Source: JBJXGC01 sp046154545
GTDB taxonomy: Bacteria > Chloroflexota > Dehalococcoidia > Tepidiformales > Tepidiformaceae
NCBI GenBank assembly: GCA_046154545.1
Contig: JBJXGC010000224.1
Location: 1-10,193, forward strand
Direction: 5' to 3'
Length of the DNA: 10,193 nt
In this document: positions 1 to 6,408 of the stretch, in pieces
Layout: each line of letters opens with the position of its first letter
How positions within the stretch are numbered: position 1 is the stretch's first letter
Notes under the pieces: generated by a model
Seen by the model: the letters and a program-made list of their open reading frames with translations, nothing else
What the model was told of the DNA's origin: nothing
The model's database searches: none
Translations under genes and position numbers: made by a program

Positions 1-44
1 AGCGTGATGCTCATGCCCTTTGCGATGCCAGTCCCGTACGCCAT
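1..44 (-). CDS. 5' end of a further minus-strand gene, possibly NuoI-like (cut by window edge)
   Basis: Reading the minus strand from an ATG at 44-42 gives MAYGTGIAKGMSITL before the window ends. A GGGGA ribosome-site-like stretch (50-54 on the plus strand) lies five bases before the ATG, and a promoter-like pair lies further upstream at 92-121. The short GxxKGMxxTL pattern recalls the N-terminus of NADH-quinone oxidoreductase subunit I (NuoI), a peripheral 4Fe-4S protein of complex I whose N-terminus often reads like LLKGLxVTLKxxF. Only fifteen residues are visible and none of the cysteine motifs, so the family is a guess. It would be transcribed in the same direction as the LuxR-type gene, starting 112 bases after that gene's stop codon. 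It may also be no gene at all. Confidence 0.35.
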   Translation of the reverse strand, partial: MAYGTGIAKGMSIT

Positions 45-91
45 GCCTGTCCCCGCCGAAAGAAGTTACGCGTCCACGCGTCCGTCGCCCA

Positions 92-121
92 AGTCTATCC
101 GAGCAACGGTGACCGCGACAA
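92..121 (-). promoter_or_regulatory. Candidate sigma-70-type promoter for the gene starting at 44
   Basis: On the minus strand, TTGTCG (116-121) and TAGACT (92-97) are separated by 18 bases, each matching four of six positions of the -35 and -10 consensus. The start point would lie near 85, leaving a leader of about 40 bases. Within that leader two direct copies of ACGCGTCC (plus strand, 68-83) each contain the palindrome ACGCGT. The match is moderate and some chance occurrence is expected. Confidence 0.3.
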
Positions 122-156
122 ACCGGAAACCTGTTCACGCCTGCGACAGCATAGCA

Positions 157-1569
157 TCAGGGCCGCTTTTCGAGCGTGTTGGCGAAAGCGATCAGCTCTT
201 CACGGGTCACCCGGTTGCCGCGGATGGTGACGGTCACGTCGGCGTCGGAGAACGTCAACACCAGGCGGCCGCCAATATCGTTGTCCAGGCTGGCCGCCAG
301 CCCTGAGGCCAGGGTGACGGAATCTTGGCTCACCACTGGGCTCGCGGGTGGCCCCGCAGTGAGGACGATTGATGGTTCCCGGCTTGCGCTGGGCGAGGCT
401 GCACCGACCGCGAGGAGGGTCACGACGAACTGGAAGGGTGAGCCGGCCGGCGAGGGGCCGGCGATACCCGCAAGTTCAAATCCATCAGGCAGGGTCGTCA
501 TTCCATACGACCCCGTCGGCACCTGCACGCCGAACCTGTCGGCGGGGGGCCCCAGCAGATGTCCCGTCGCGTCGGAGCCCGGAGACGAGATTGTGGCGTC
601 CGGGGACATCGGCGCGCGAAACACGCGCTCCGGGTGCTTCTTGAACTCGATGCGAGTGATTTCGCCGGTTTGCACACCATCGAACACGTGGTACTCGTAC
701 TTGAGGACGAAGAGCGTCTCGTCGTCGATCCAGATGTGGCTCGTGCGGAGTTCCAGTTCAAGTCCGAGTTCCTCATGCTGTGAGTAGGGCGGGCCGGGAG
801 GCGCCGACGGACCGGCACCCACGAACTCGATCTTCGTCACGTCCCTGCCGAGGAGCTTCTCGTGGCCCACGATGCGCGAAGACTGGCCCCAGCGCTGCAG
901 CGATTGGCCCACCACAATCTGGTCGATCGTCTCCTCATAGCGAGGGCCGAGACCATCCAGCAGCGACTGAAACGGTCCCGACGCCTGCGGGCCGTCCAAG
1001 GGTTGCTCGGACCAATAGGTGCTTTGGCCTGTGAGGTGCCGGTTGCCGTCTGCTACGTCCGTGATGCCGTCTCCGCCGCTCTGTTTGATGAGCCAGTGGC
1101 GGCGATCGTTGTACTTCCACTCGACTTTGGTCTCGACGCCGCCGGCCGTCCTCAGGACGGCCGTCAGGCTGAACGGAGGGATTGGCTCGTCGCCCTGCCG
1201 CGTCTCCGGGCCGCCCATTGAGAGCCATAAGGCGAGCCCGGTCGCCCCAACAGCCAGCGCGGCAGCGGTCCCCGCCGTCCACTTCATCGCGGGCAGGGCG
1301 AAGAGCGCCTTCACCCACCGTCCCGCCCGTCCGGCCAGGGCATTTCGCGACTCCCAGTAATCGGCCGCTTCGTCGCGGCTGGTGACGCCGAGCTTGGAGA
1401 GGATCTCGCTCATGTGCCACTTCACCGTGGCGAGTGAGAGCCCCGTTGCCTCGGCGATCTCACCGTTCGTGTGGCCGCGGACCACGAGGCCCATGATCTC
1501 GCGCTGCCGTTCGCTGAGTTCGGCCTCGCCGCGCCGTGCCGCGGCCATCGCATCTGAGGAGAGGTTCAT
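157..1569 (-). CDS. Membrane-tethered LuxR-type transcriptional regulator with LolA-like and DUF4367-like outer region
   Basis: A 470-residue protein. Residues 16-72 form a LuxR/GerE-type helix-turn-helix, with the typical SERQREIMGLVVRG opening, NGEIAEATGLSLATVKWHM recognition region and LSKLGV ending. Residues 97-117 are one hydrophobic segment preceded by basic residues (R81, R84, K87, K96), which predicts N-terminus in, C-terminus out. Residues about 133-320 resemble the beta-rich LolA/MucB-like lipoprotein-sorting fold (WKYNDRRHWL; WIDDETLFVLKYEY). Residues about 340-468 resemble DUF4367, ending in VTREELIAFANTLEKRP. No receiver domain is visible, so it looks like a one-component regulator sensing an extracytoplasmic cue. 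The HTH and membrane helix are clear; the two outer-domain names are inferred from pattern. The ATG at 1569 has only a distant GAGGG (14 bases upstream); a second ATG at 1548 would also keep the HTH. It is divergent from the PIG-L gene across 121 bases. Confidence 0.85.
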   Translation of the reverse strand: MNLSSDAMAAARRGEAELSERQREIMGLVVRGHTNGEIAEATGLSLATVKWHMSEILSKLGVTSRDEAADYWESRNALAGRAGRWVKALFALPAMKWTAGTAAALAVGATGLALWLSMGGPETRQGDEPIPPFSLTAVLRTAGGVETKVEWKYNDRRHWLIKQSGGDGITDVADGNRHLTGQSTYWSEQPLDGPQASGPFQSLLDGLGPRYEETIDQIVVGQSLQRWGQSSRIVGHEKLLGRDVTKIEFVGAGPSAPPGPPYSQHEELGLELELRTSHIWIDDETLFVLKYEYHVFDGVQTGEITRIEFKKHPERVFRAPMSPDATISSPGSDATGHLLGPPADRFGVQVPTGSYGMTTLPDGFELAGIAGPSPAGSPFQFVVTLLAVGAASPSASREPSIVLTAGPPASPVVSQDSVTLASGLAASLDNDIGGRLVLTFSDADVTVTIRGNRVTREELIAFANTLEKRP

Positions 1570-1613
1570 GCCCGGAAGCTACGCCCTCACAGCCGCGCGA
1601 GTCACCAGTCTTT

Positions 1614-1619
1614 ACGATA
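1614..1619 (-). promoter_or_regulatory. Possible -10 box for the LuxR-type gene
   Basis: The minus strand reads TATCGT here, in the only AT-rich patch of the 121-base divergent region. Transcription would begin near 1607, with a leader of about 38 bases before the ATG at 1569. No -35 hexamer is recognisable at the right distance, so support is weak. Confidence 0.22.
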
Positions 1620-1678
1620 CATAATGGCCGCACCGCCGCTGGCACGATCGCGGCGCGCCCGGCTCGCTGCCAGTCCGA

Positions 1679-1684
1679 TACAAT
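1679..1684 (+). promoter_or_regulatory. -10 box TACAAT, predicted leaderless start of the PIG-L gene
   Basis: TACAAT matches five of six consensus positions and ends six bases before the ATG at 1691, so the expected transcription start coincides with the A of the ATG. The bases between are CGCCCC and contain no Shine-Dalgarno, which fits leaderless translation. No -35 element is recognisable. Confidence 0.5.
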
Positions 1685-1690
1685 CGCCCC

Positions 1691-2584
1691 ATGAGCAAGA
1701 AGAAGTCGAAGTCCCCGGAGCGCAAGAAGGGCTCGAAGGCGGCCGAGACCGCAGCCGCGGCTCCGCCCCTCCCCGGCTCCGCCCAGCAGGAGTCGCCCCC
1801 GCCCATCACCGGACCCGCAAACGCCATGGTCATCATGGCCCATCCCGACGACGCCGAGTTCGTCTGCGCAGGCACCATCGCGAAGTGGTGCGCCGAGGGC
1901 TGGAACGTCACCTACGTCGTGGTCACCGGCGGCGACAAGGGCACCCACGACCGGACCATGCACCCCGAGAAGCTGGCCGCCATCCGCGAAGAGGAGCAGC
2001 GTGCCGCCTGCCGCCTGCTCGGCGTGAAGGAGTGCATCCTCCTCGGCTACCCCGATGGCTTCACCGTCGATGAGCACGAACTGCGCGGCCAGATCGTCCG
2101 CCTGCTCAGGCAGTACCGGCCCGACGTCGTCATCACCTGGGACGCCTTCCGCGGCACCTTCAATCATCGCGACCACCGCAACGTCGGCACGCTCACTGCC
2201 GACGCCATCTACCCGCTCGTCCGCGACCGCCTCTTCTACCCGGCGGACGAGGAGATCGGTCTCGAATCGCACCAGGTCAACGAAGTCTTGCTCGCCGGCA
2301 CGGGTGACCCCGACTACACGGTGGACGTGACCGAGTACTGGGAGCAGAAGATCGACGCCATCCTCTGTCACGCCAGCCAGGTCGGGGGCCGCACGAAAGC
2401 GGACTTCCTTAAGGACCGCGCGGCCCGGGACGAAAAGGAGGGCGTGAAGCCGATCGAGGAGCGGTTCAAACGCTGGTCCATCCGCCGGCCGGCCCGCCAG
2501 CAGCCTGCGGAAACGGCCGCCCCGGCCGCTGAGGCGAACGCTGAGACGGAGGCGCCAGCGCCCGTGGTTGCCGCGGCCGGCTGA
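1691..2584 (+). CDS. PIG-L/LmbE family deacetylase-like protein
   Basis: A 297-residue protein of the PIG-L superfamily, whose members are mostly zinc-dependent hydrolases removing acetyl groups from N-acetylglucosamine-type substrates (for example MshB, BshB, GlcNAc-PI deacetylase). The signature AHPDDAE occupies residues 50-56: H51 and D54 are the expected zinc ligands and D53 the expected general base. The second motif, FNHRDHRNVG, supplies H162 as the third probable ligand. The core spans about residues 44-265. It is preceded by a Lys/Ser-rich then Ala/Pro-rich segment (1-43) and followed by an Ala/Glu/Pro-rich tail (268-297); both look disordered. There is no signal peptide, so it is probably cytoplasmic. 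The substrate cannot be told from the sequence. The ATG at 1691 follows a -10 box directly. DprA starts 85 bases downstream with its own box, so the two need not be one operon. Confidence 0.9.
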   Translation: MSKKKSKSPERKKGSKAAETAAAAPPLPGSAQQESPPPITGPANAMVIMAHPDDAEFVCAGTIAKWCAEGWNVTYVVVTGGDKGTHDRTMHPEKLAAIREEEQRAACRLLGVKECILLGYPDGFTVDEHELRGQIVRLLRQYRPDVVITWDAFRGTFNHRDHRNVGTLTADAIYPLVRDRLFYPADEEIGLESHQVNEVLLAGTGDPDYTVDVTEYWEQKIDAILCHASQVGGRTKADFLKDRAARDEKEGVKPIEERFKRWSIRRPARQQPAETAAPAAEANAETEAPAPVVAAAG

Positions 2585-2656
2585 CAATCCCGCGGTCCTC
2601 GTGGCCTTTTGCGTCCGGCCCTGGAGGGACGCTACCGCCAACGGCCTGCCCCGCCC

Positions 2657-2662
2657 TATAGT
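2657..2662 (+). promoter_or_regulatory. -10 box TATAGT, predicted leaderless start of dprA
   Basis: TATAGT matches five of six consensus positions and ends seven bases before the ATG at 2670. The start point would fall on or one base before the initiation codon. The intervening TCCGGCC has no ribosome site. The arrangement copies that upstream of the PIG-L gene. Confidence 0.48.
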
Positions 2663-2669
2663 TCCGGCC

Positions 2670-3764
2670 ATGCACGCCTCAGGCCTGCCGTATTGGCTGG
2701 CGCTTCGCCGCGCCGGGCTCGGGAGCACGAACTTCTCGCTGCTCCTCGCCCGTTTCGGGACGATTGACGATGCCTGGGCGGCGACGACGGAACAGGTCGC
2801 GTCCGCCGGCCTGGATGCCCAGTATGTGCGCGCGTTTCAGAAGGCACGCACCACCTTTGACGAGACGCGCGAGATGACCTGGCTCGAGGCCAACGGCGTG
2901 CGCGTCTACACCTGGCTGGACAAGGACTACCCGGCGTTGCTCCGGGACATCCCCCAGAGCCCACCGGTGCTCTTCGTACGCGGTGCCAAGGGTCCGGAAT
3001 TCGAACGCGCCATCGCCGTCGTTGGGACCCGGCGGGTGACACCCTACGGCCGCCAGGCGACCGAGCTGTTCTGCACCGCCGTGGCTTCGGCTGGTGTGGC
3101 GATCGTTTCGGGCCTCGCCCGGGGCGTCGATGCCATCGCCCACCGCGTCGCCATCGAGAACGGCGCGCCGACGGTAGCGGTCCTCGCCGGTGGCATCGAC
3201 CAGGTCTACCCCCGTGAGAACGCAGGGCTGGCCGAGCGCATCCTCGCCGATGGCAGCCTCGTCAGCGAGTACCCGGTCGGCATCCCGGCGCGCCCCGACT
3301 ACTTTCCCCGGCGCAACCGCATCCTCTCTGGCCTGGCGAAGGCGACCCTCGTCGTGGAAGCAGGCGAAGGTAGCGGCGCCCTTCACACAGCCAATTGGGC
3401 CTTCGAACAGGGCCGCGACGTGTTCGCCATCCCCGGGAGCATCTTCTCGCGCCAGAGCCAGGGCACGAACCAGCTCATCCGCGAAAGCACCGCCCGCCTG
3501 GTGGTTACGCCGGAACAGCTCCTCGAAGAGCTGAACCTCGCCACCGCCGCGCGCCAGATACCCCTGCAGCCCGGCACGCCGCGCCCCGCGGCCACCCAGG
3601 ACGAGGGCCAGCTGCTCCACTGGCTCCAGGACGGCGCGAAACATGTCGACGAAGTCGTGCGCGCTTCCGGCCTCGGCATTGCCCATGTCACGGCCACGCT
3701 CCAGGTGATGGAGCTGAAGGGCCTCGTCCAGCAGGAACGCCCGATGGTCTACGCGCGGACCTGA
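2670..3764 (+). CDS. dprA: DNA-processing protein DprA
   Basis: A 364-residue DprA/Smf protein, which binds single-stranded DNA and loads RecA during natural transformation and recombination. Residues 1-70 form the helical SAM/HhH-like N-domain (YWLALRRAGLG). Residues about 75-290 form the Rossmann-like core with the family motifs: AVVGTRRVTPYG, VSGLARGVDAIAH, the VYPREN turn, SEYPVG, FPRRNRILSGL, VVEAGEGSGALHTA and GSIFSRQSQGTNQLI. Residues about 308-364 are a C-terminal winged-helix DML1-like domain (VDEVVRASGLGIAHVTATL). Length and motif order are normal for the family. The open frame extends upstream to 2568, but the added residues are unlike DprA and would overlap the PIG-L gene; the ATG at 2670 gives the usual N-terminus and sits just after a -10 box. 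Presence of dprA alone does not show competence. Confidence 0.97.
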   Translation: MHASGLPYWLALRRAGLGSTNFSLLLARFGTIDDAWAATTEQVASAGLDAQYVRAFQKARTTFDETREMTWLEANGVRVYTWLDKDYPALLRDIPQSPPVLFVRGAKGPEFERAIAVVGTRRVTPYGRQATELFCTAVASAGVAIVSGLARGVDAIAHRVAIENGAPTVAVLAGGIDQVYPRENAGLAERILADGSLVSEYPVGIPARPDYFPRRNRILSGLAKATLVVEAGEGSGALHTANWAFEQGRDVFAIPGSIFSRQSQGTNQLIRESTARLVVTPEQLLEELNLATAARQIPLQPGTPRPAATQDEGQLLHWLQDGAKHVDEVVRASGLGIAHVTATLQVMELKGLVQQERPMVYART

Positions 3765-3824
3765 CACGGCAGACCTGGGGCACGATTCACCCGTGCGCCG
3801 CTCGCCTTACCGCGATATAACTAC

Positions 3825-3854
3825 TCGACAAATCGCCATCCTCCCGCCTACTGT
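3825..3854 (+). promoter_or_regulatory. Candidate promoter of topA
   Basis: TCGACA (3825-3830, five of six matches to TTGACA) and TACTGT (3849-3854, four of six to TATAAT) are 18 bases apart. The start point would be near 3861, giving a leader of about 35 bases to the TTG at 3896. A second AT-rich box, TATAAC (3816-3821), lies just upstream but has no -35 partner. The dprA-topA gap is 131 bases and contains nothing else that looks coding. Confidence 0.42.
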
Positions 3855-3856
3855 GG

Positions 3857-3885
3857 AAAAAAGGGCCGGAACAACGGCACTTTTT
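3857..3885 (+). terminator. Hairpin with T-run between dprA and topA (terminator or leader attenuator)
   Basis: GCCG (3865-3868) and CGGC (3875-3878) enclose a six-base loop. After one G-A mismatch the stem continues with G3863-C3880 and five A-T pairs (3858-3862 with 3881-3885). The descending arm ends in CTTTTT, as in an intrinsic terminator. It could end dprA transcripts, but it also lies downstream of the candidate topA start point and immediately before the topA ribosome site, so it might act inside the topA leader. The GC stem of four pairs is short for a strong terminator. Confidence 0.5.
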
Positions 3886-3889
3886 GAGG
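3886..3889 (+). promoter_or_regulatory. Ribosome binding site GAGG deciding the TTG start of topA
   Basis: GAGG lies six bases before TTG 3896. The other in-frame TTG (3884) overlaps this site and has no good ribosome site of its own. The first in-frame GTG (3998) falls inside the conserved LVIVES strand and would damage the TOPRIM fold. Confidence 0.55.
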
Positions 3890-3895
3890 CATTCC

Positions 3896-6373
3896 TTGGT
3901 AACTACGACCCCCCGAAAGACCCCGGCCCGCGGCCGCTCAACCGCCACGACGGCTGGATCAGCTCCCACTTCCCCCCGTAAGCAGGCCAGGAACCTGGTG
4001 ATCGTTGAATCGCCTGCCAAGGCCCGCACGGTCGAGAACATCCTCGGCGACGACTATCGCGTCATCGCCTCGGTTGGCCACGTCCGTGACCTGCCGAACT
4101 ACGGCTATGGCGTCGCCGACATCGAAAACGGCGACTTCACGCCCAAGTACGTGGTGGTCAAGGACAAGAAACGGGGAATTGATAAAGGCGAGATCATCGA
4201 GCAGATCAGCAAGGCCGCCCAGGCAGCCGAGCGCGTCTATCTCTCCACCGACCCCGACCGCGAAGGCGAAGCGATCTCCTGGCACATCCGGGAGGCCGCG
4301 AATATCCCGCCCGAAAAGACCCAGCGCGTTGTCTTCCATGAGATCACGCGGCCCGCGATCGAAGAGGCCTTTCGCCATCCCGGCACGCTCAACATGGACC
4401 TCGTCGATGCCCAGCAGACCCGCCGCGTGTTGGACCGCCTGATCGGCTTCCCCCTCACCTGGTTCGTCCAGGGAAAGGTGAGCCGCAGCGCCAGCGCCGG
4501 GCGGGTGCAAAGCGTCGCCCTGCGCATGATCGTCGAACGCGAACGCCTGATCGGCGACTTCAAGGCGACCGAGTACTGGACCGTGCACGCCCTCCTCGGC
4601 AAGGGCGACGCGCAGTTCCCGGCCGAGCTTGCGAAGCTCCCCGCCCTCACCCGCGGCGTCTCGATCAAGCCGGGCACCGGTGACTTCACTGCGGCCATCC
4701 CCGACCAGGTCTCGGCCGACCGCCTCGTGGCGACCTTCAACCGTTCCGCCTTCACGGTCTCGAGTGTGAAGAAGGGCGAGCGCGGCAAGTCGCCCGTGCC
4801 TCCGTTCACGACGAGCACCTTCCAGCAGGCGGCCAACAACCGCCTCGGCATGGGGGCAGCCAGGGCGATGGAGTACGCCCAGCAGCTCTACGAGGGTGTC
4901 TCCGTGCCGGGCGAAGGCCCCGTCGGCCTCATCACCTACATGCGTACCGACTCCCTCAACATCTCCCCCGTCGCCCGGGGCGAAGCACGCCGCTACATCG
5001 CCGGCCGCTGGGGCGATGACTTCGTCCCCGCCAAGGAACGTGTCTACCGCACCCGCGCAAAGGGCGCCCAGGAGGCCCACGAGGCCATCCGGCCGACGAA
5101 CCCGGCCCGCACGCCGGAGAGCCTCGCCCGCGTCCTCGACGCCAACCAGCTTCGCGTCTACCGGCTCATCTGGCAGCGCTTTGTCGCGAGCCAGATGTCA
5201 GATGCCCGCTTCGCCACCGTCCAGGTGGAGATCGAGGCCCGCGAGGGCGCGGACCTCCGTGGCACCTTCCGGGCCAGCGCCCAGCGGCTCCTCTTCGCCG
5301 GCCACCTCGCCGTCTACGGCGTCGATGCCAACGAGCGTGAGCAGGGCGAAGAGGACGAAGATGCCGAGGCCGCGCTCCCCGAGTTGGCCGAGCAGGACCG
5401 CCTCGACCGCCGGGCCATGGAGGGCCGCCAGCACTTCACGGAGCCGCCCCCCCGTTTCACCGAGGCGACCCTCGTGAAGGCCCTCGAAGAGAAGGGCATC
5501 GGCCGCCCGAGCACCTACGCCAGCATCGTCCAGACCGTCCAGAAGCGCGACTACGTGGCCAAGCAGGGCCGCGCCCTCGTCCCCCAGGAGCTCGGCTTCC
5601 TCGTCAGCGATATGCTCGTCCAGCACGTCAGCCGCTACGTCGATGCCAGCTTCACAAGCGAGATGGAAGAGGAACTCGACGACATTGCCGAGGGGAAGCG
5701 CGACTACGTGACCGTTGTCCGCGACTTCTGGGGCGAGTTCAACAAGAACGTCGCCATCGCCAAGGGCAACGCCGAGAAGGTCCAGGAGGAGACCAGCTTC
5801 CTCTGCGATTCCTGCCTCCAGGCGAACCTCGTGATCAAGTGGGGGCGCAACGGGAAGTTCCTCGCCTGCCCCCGTTACCCGGAGTGCAAGAACGCCCGGC
5901 CCCTCACCGAAGAGGGCCAGCCGGCCGCCCGGACGGAACCTGAACCGGTCGCCTTCCCCTGCCCCAAAGACGGCGGCCAGCTCATCCAGAAGACCGGGCC
6001 CTACGGCCCCTACGTCGATTGCGTGAACCGCGAAGCGCCGAAGAACAAGTGCGACTTCCGGGCCGGCGTGCCGGTCGGCGTCGCCTGCCCGGAGGAACCC
6101 GAAACCGGACAGCTCGTCGAGAAGCGGACGAAACGCGGCATCTTCTACGGCTGCTGGAACTACCCGAACTGCAGTTATACGAGCAACACCCTCGAACTCG
6201 AAAAGATGCCGAAGGTGCGGGGCCCCGAAGAGCGGGAAGCGGCGAACAAGAAGCTGCTCGAACGGAGTGCCCGCGGCAAGGCCGCCTTCGCTTCGCGCCG
6301 CACCAAAGCGGGGGCGGCCACGAAGGCTGCGCCCGCCAAAGTGACGGCCGCGCGAGCGAAAAAGGCAAGCTGA
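3896..6373 (+). CDS. topA: DNA topoisomerase I (type IA)
   Basis: An 825-residue type IA topoisomerase that relaxes negative supercoils by nicking and rejoining one strand. A basic, Thr/Pro/Ala-rich leader (about 1-33) precedes the TOPRIM domain, with E38 in LVIVES and the acidic triad D119-x-D121-x-E123 in STDPDREGEAIS. The catalytic tyrosine is Y348 in GLITYMRTDS. SRSASAGRVQSVALR and the KALEEKGIGRPSTYASI segment are further conserved core motifs. The C-terminus carries one complete four-cysteine zinc ribbon (C637, C640, C658, C664), then two ribbon-like repeats with only three cysteines each (from FPCPKDGG and from VACPEEPE), and ends in a Lys/Ala-rich tail that probably contacts DNA. I chose TTG 3896 because of the GAGG six bases upstream; TTG 3884 is the alternative and no ATG is available. 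topA and the CoA-transferase gene converge, their stop codons 35 bases apart, with no clear terminator between. Confidence 0.97.
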   Translation: MVTTTPRKTPARGRSTATTAGSAPTSPRKQARNLVIVESPAKARTVENILGDDYRVIASVGHVRDLPNYGYGVADIENGDFTPKYVVVKDKKRGIDKGEIIEQISKAAQAAERVYLSTDPDREGEAISWHIREAANIPPEKTQRVVFHEITRPAIEEAFRHPGTLNMDLVDAQQTRRVLDRLIGFPLTWFVQGKVSRSASAGRVQSVALRMIVERERLIGDFKATEYWTVHALLGKGDAQFPAELAKLPALTRGVSIKPGTGDFTAAIPDQVSADRLVATFNRSAFTVSSVKKGERGKSPVPPFTTSTFQQAANNRLGMGAARAMEYAQQLYEGVSVPGEGPVGLITYMRTDSLNISPVARGEARRYIAGRWGDDFVPAKERVYRTRAKGAQEAHEAIRPTNPARTPESLARVLDANQLRVYRLIWQRFVASQMSDARFATVQVEIEAREGADLRGTFRASAQRLLFAGHLAVYGVDANEREQGEEDEDAEAALPELAEQDRLDRRAMEGRQHFTEPPPRFTEATLVKALEEKGIGRPSTYASIVQTVQKRDYVAKQGRALVPQELGFLVSDMLVQHVSRYVDASFTSEMEEELDDIAEGKRDYVTVVRDFWGEFNKNVAIAKGNAEKVQEETSFLCDSCLQANLVIKWGRNGKFLACPRYPECKNARPLTEEGQPAARTEPEPVAFPCPKDGGQLIQKTGPYGPYVDCVNREAPKNKCDFRAGVPVGVACPEEPETGQLVEKRTKRGIFYGCWNYPNCSYTSNTLELEKMPKVRGPEEREAANKKLLERSARGKAAFASRRTKAGAATKAAPAKVTAARAKKAS

Positions 6374-6408
6374 GGGTCGCCCTTGGCCGTCAGCCGTCAG
6401 GGGGCGTA

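Noticed and set aside
1460..2728. Long open frame on the minus strand opposite the PIG-L gene and overlapping the LuxR-type gene
   Set aside because: It is a shadow frame of GC-rich coding DNA: low-complexity Gly/Ala/Arg/Val composition, no recognisable motif, and it overlaps two well-supported genes.
2679..3767. Minus-strand open frame covering dprA
   Set aside because: It mirrors dprA, which carries all family motifs; the antisense protein shows no domain.
3816..3821. TATAAC as the main topA -10 box
   Set aside because: It is a good hexamer, but no -35-like element lies 16-18 bases upstream; the TCGACA/TACTGT pair fits better. It cannot be excluded.
3959..5080. Minus-strand open frame inside topA
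   Set aside because: Antisense shadow of the TOPRIM and core region of topA; no domain is recognisable.
6374..6408. Terminator between the convergent topA and CoA-transferase genes
   Set aside because: The 35-base gap contains a short direct repeat (GCCGTCA twice) but no convincing hairpin with a T-run.
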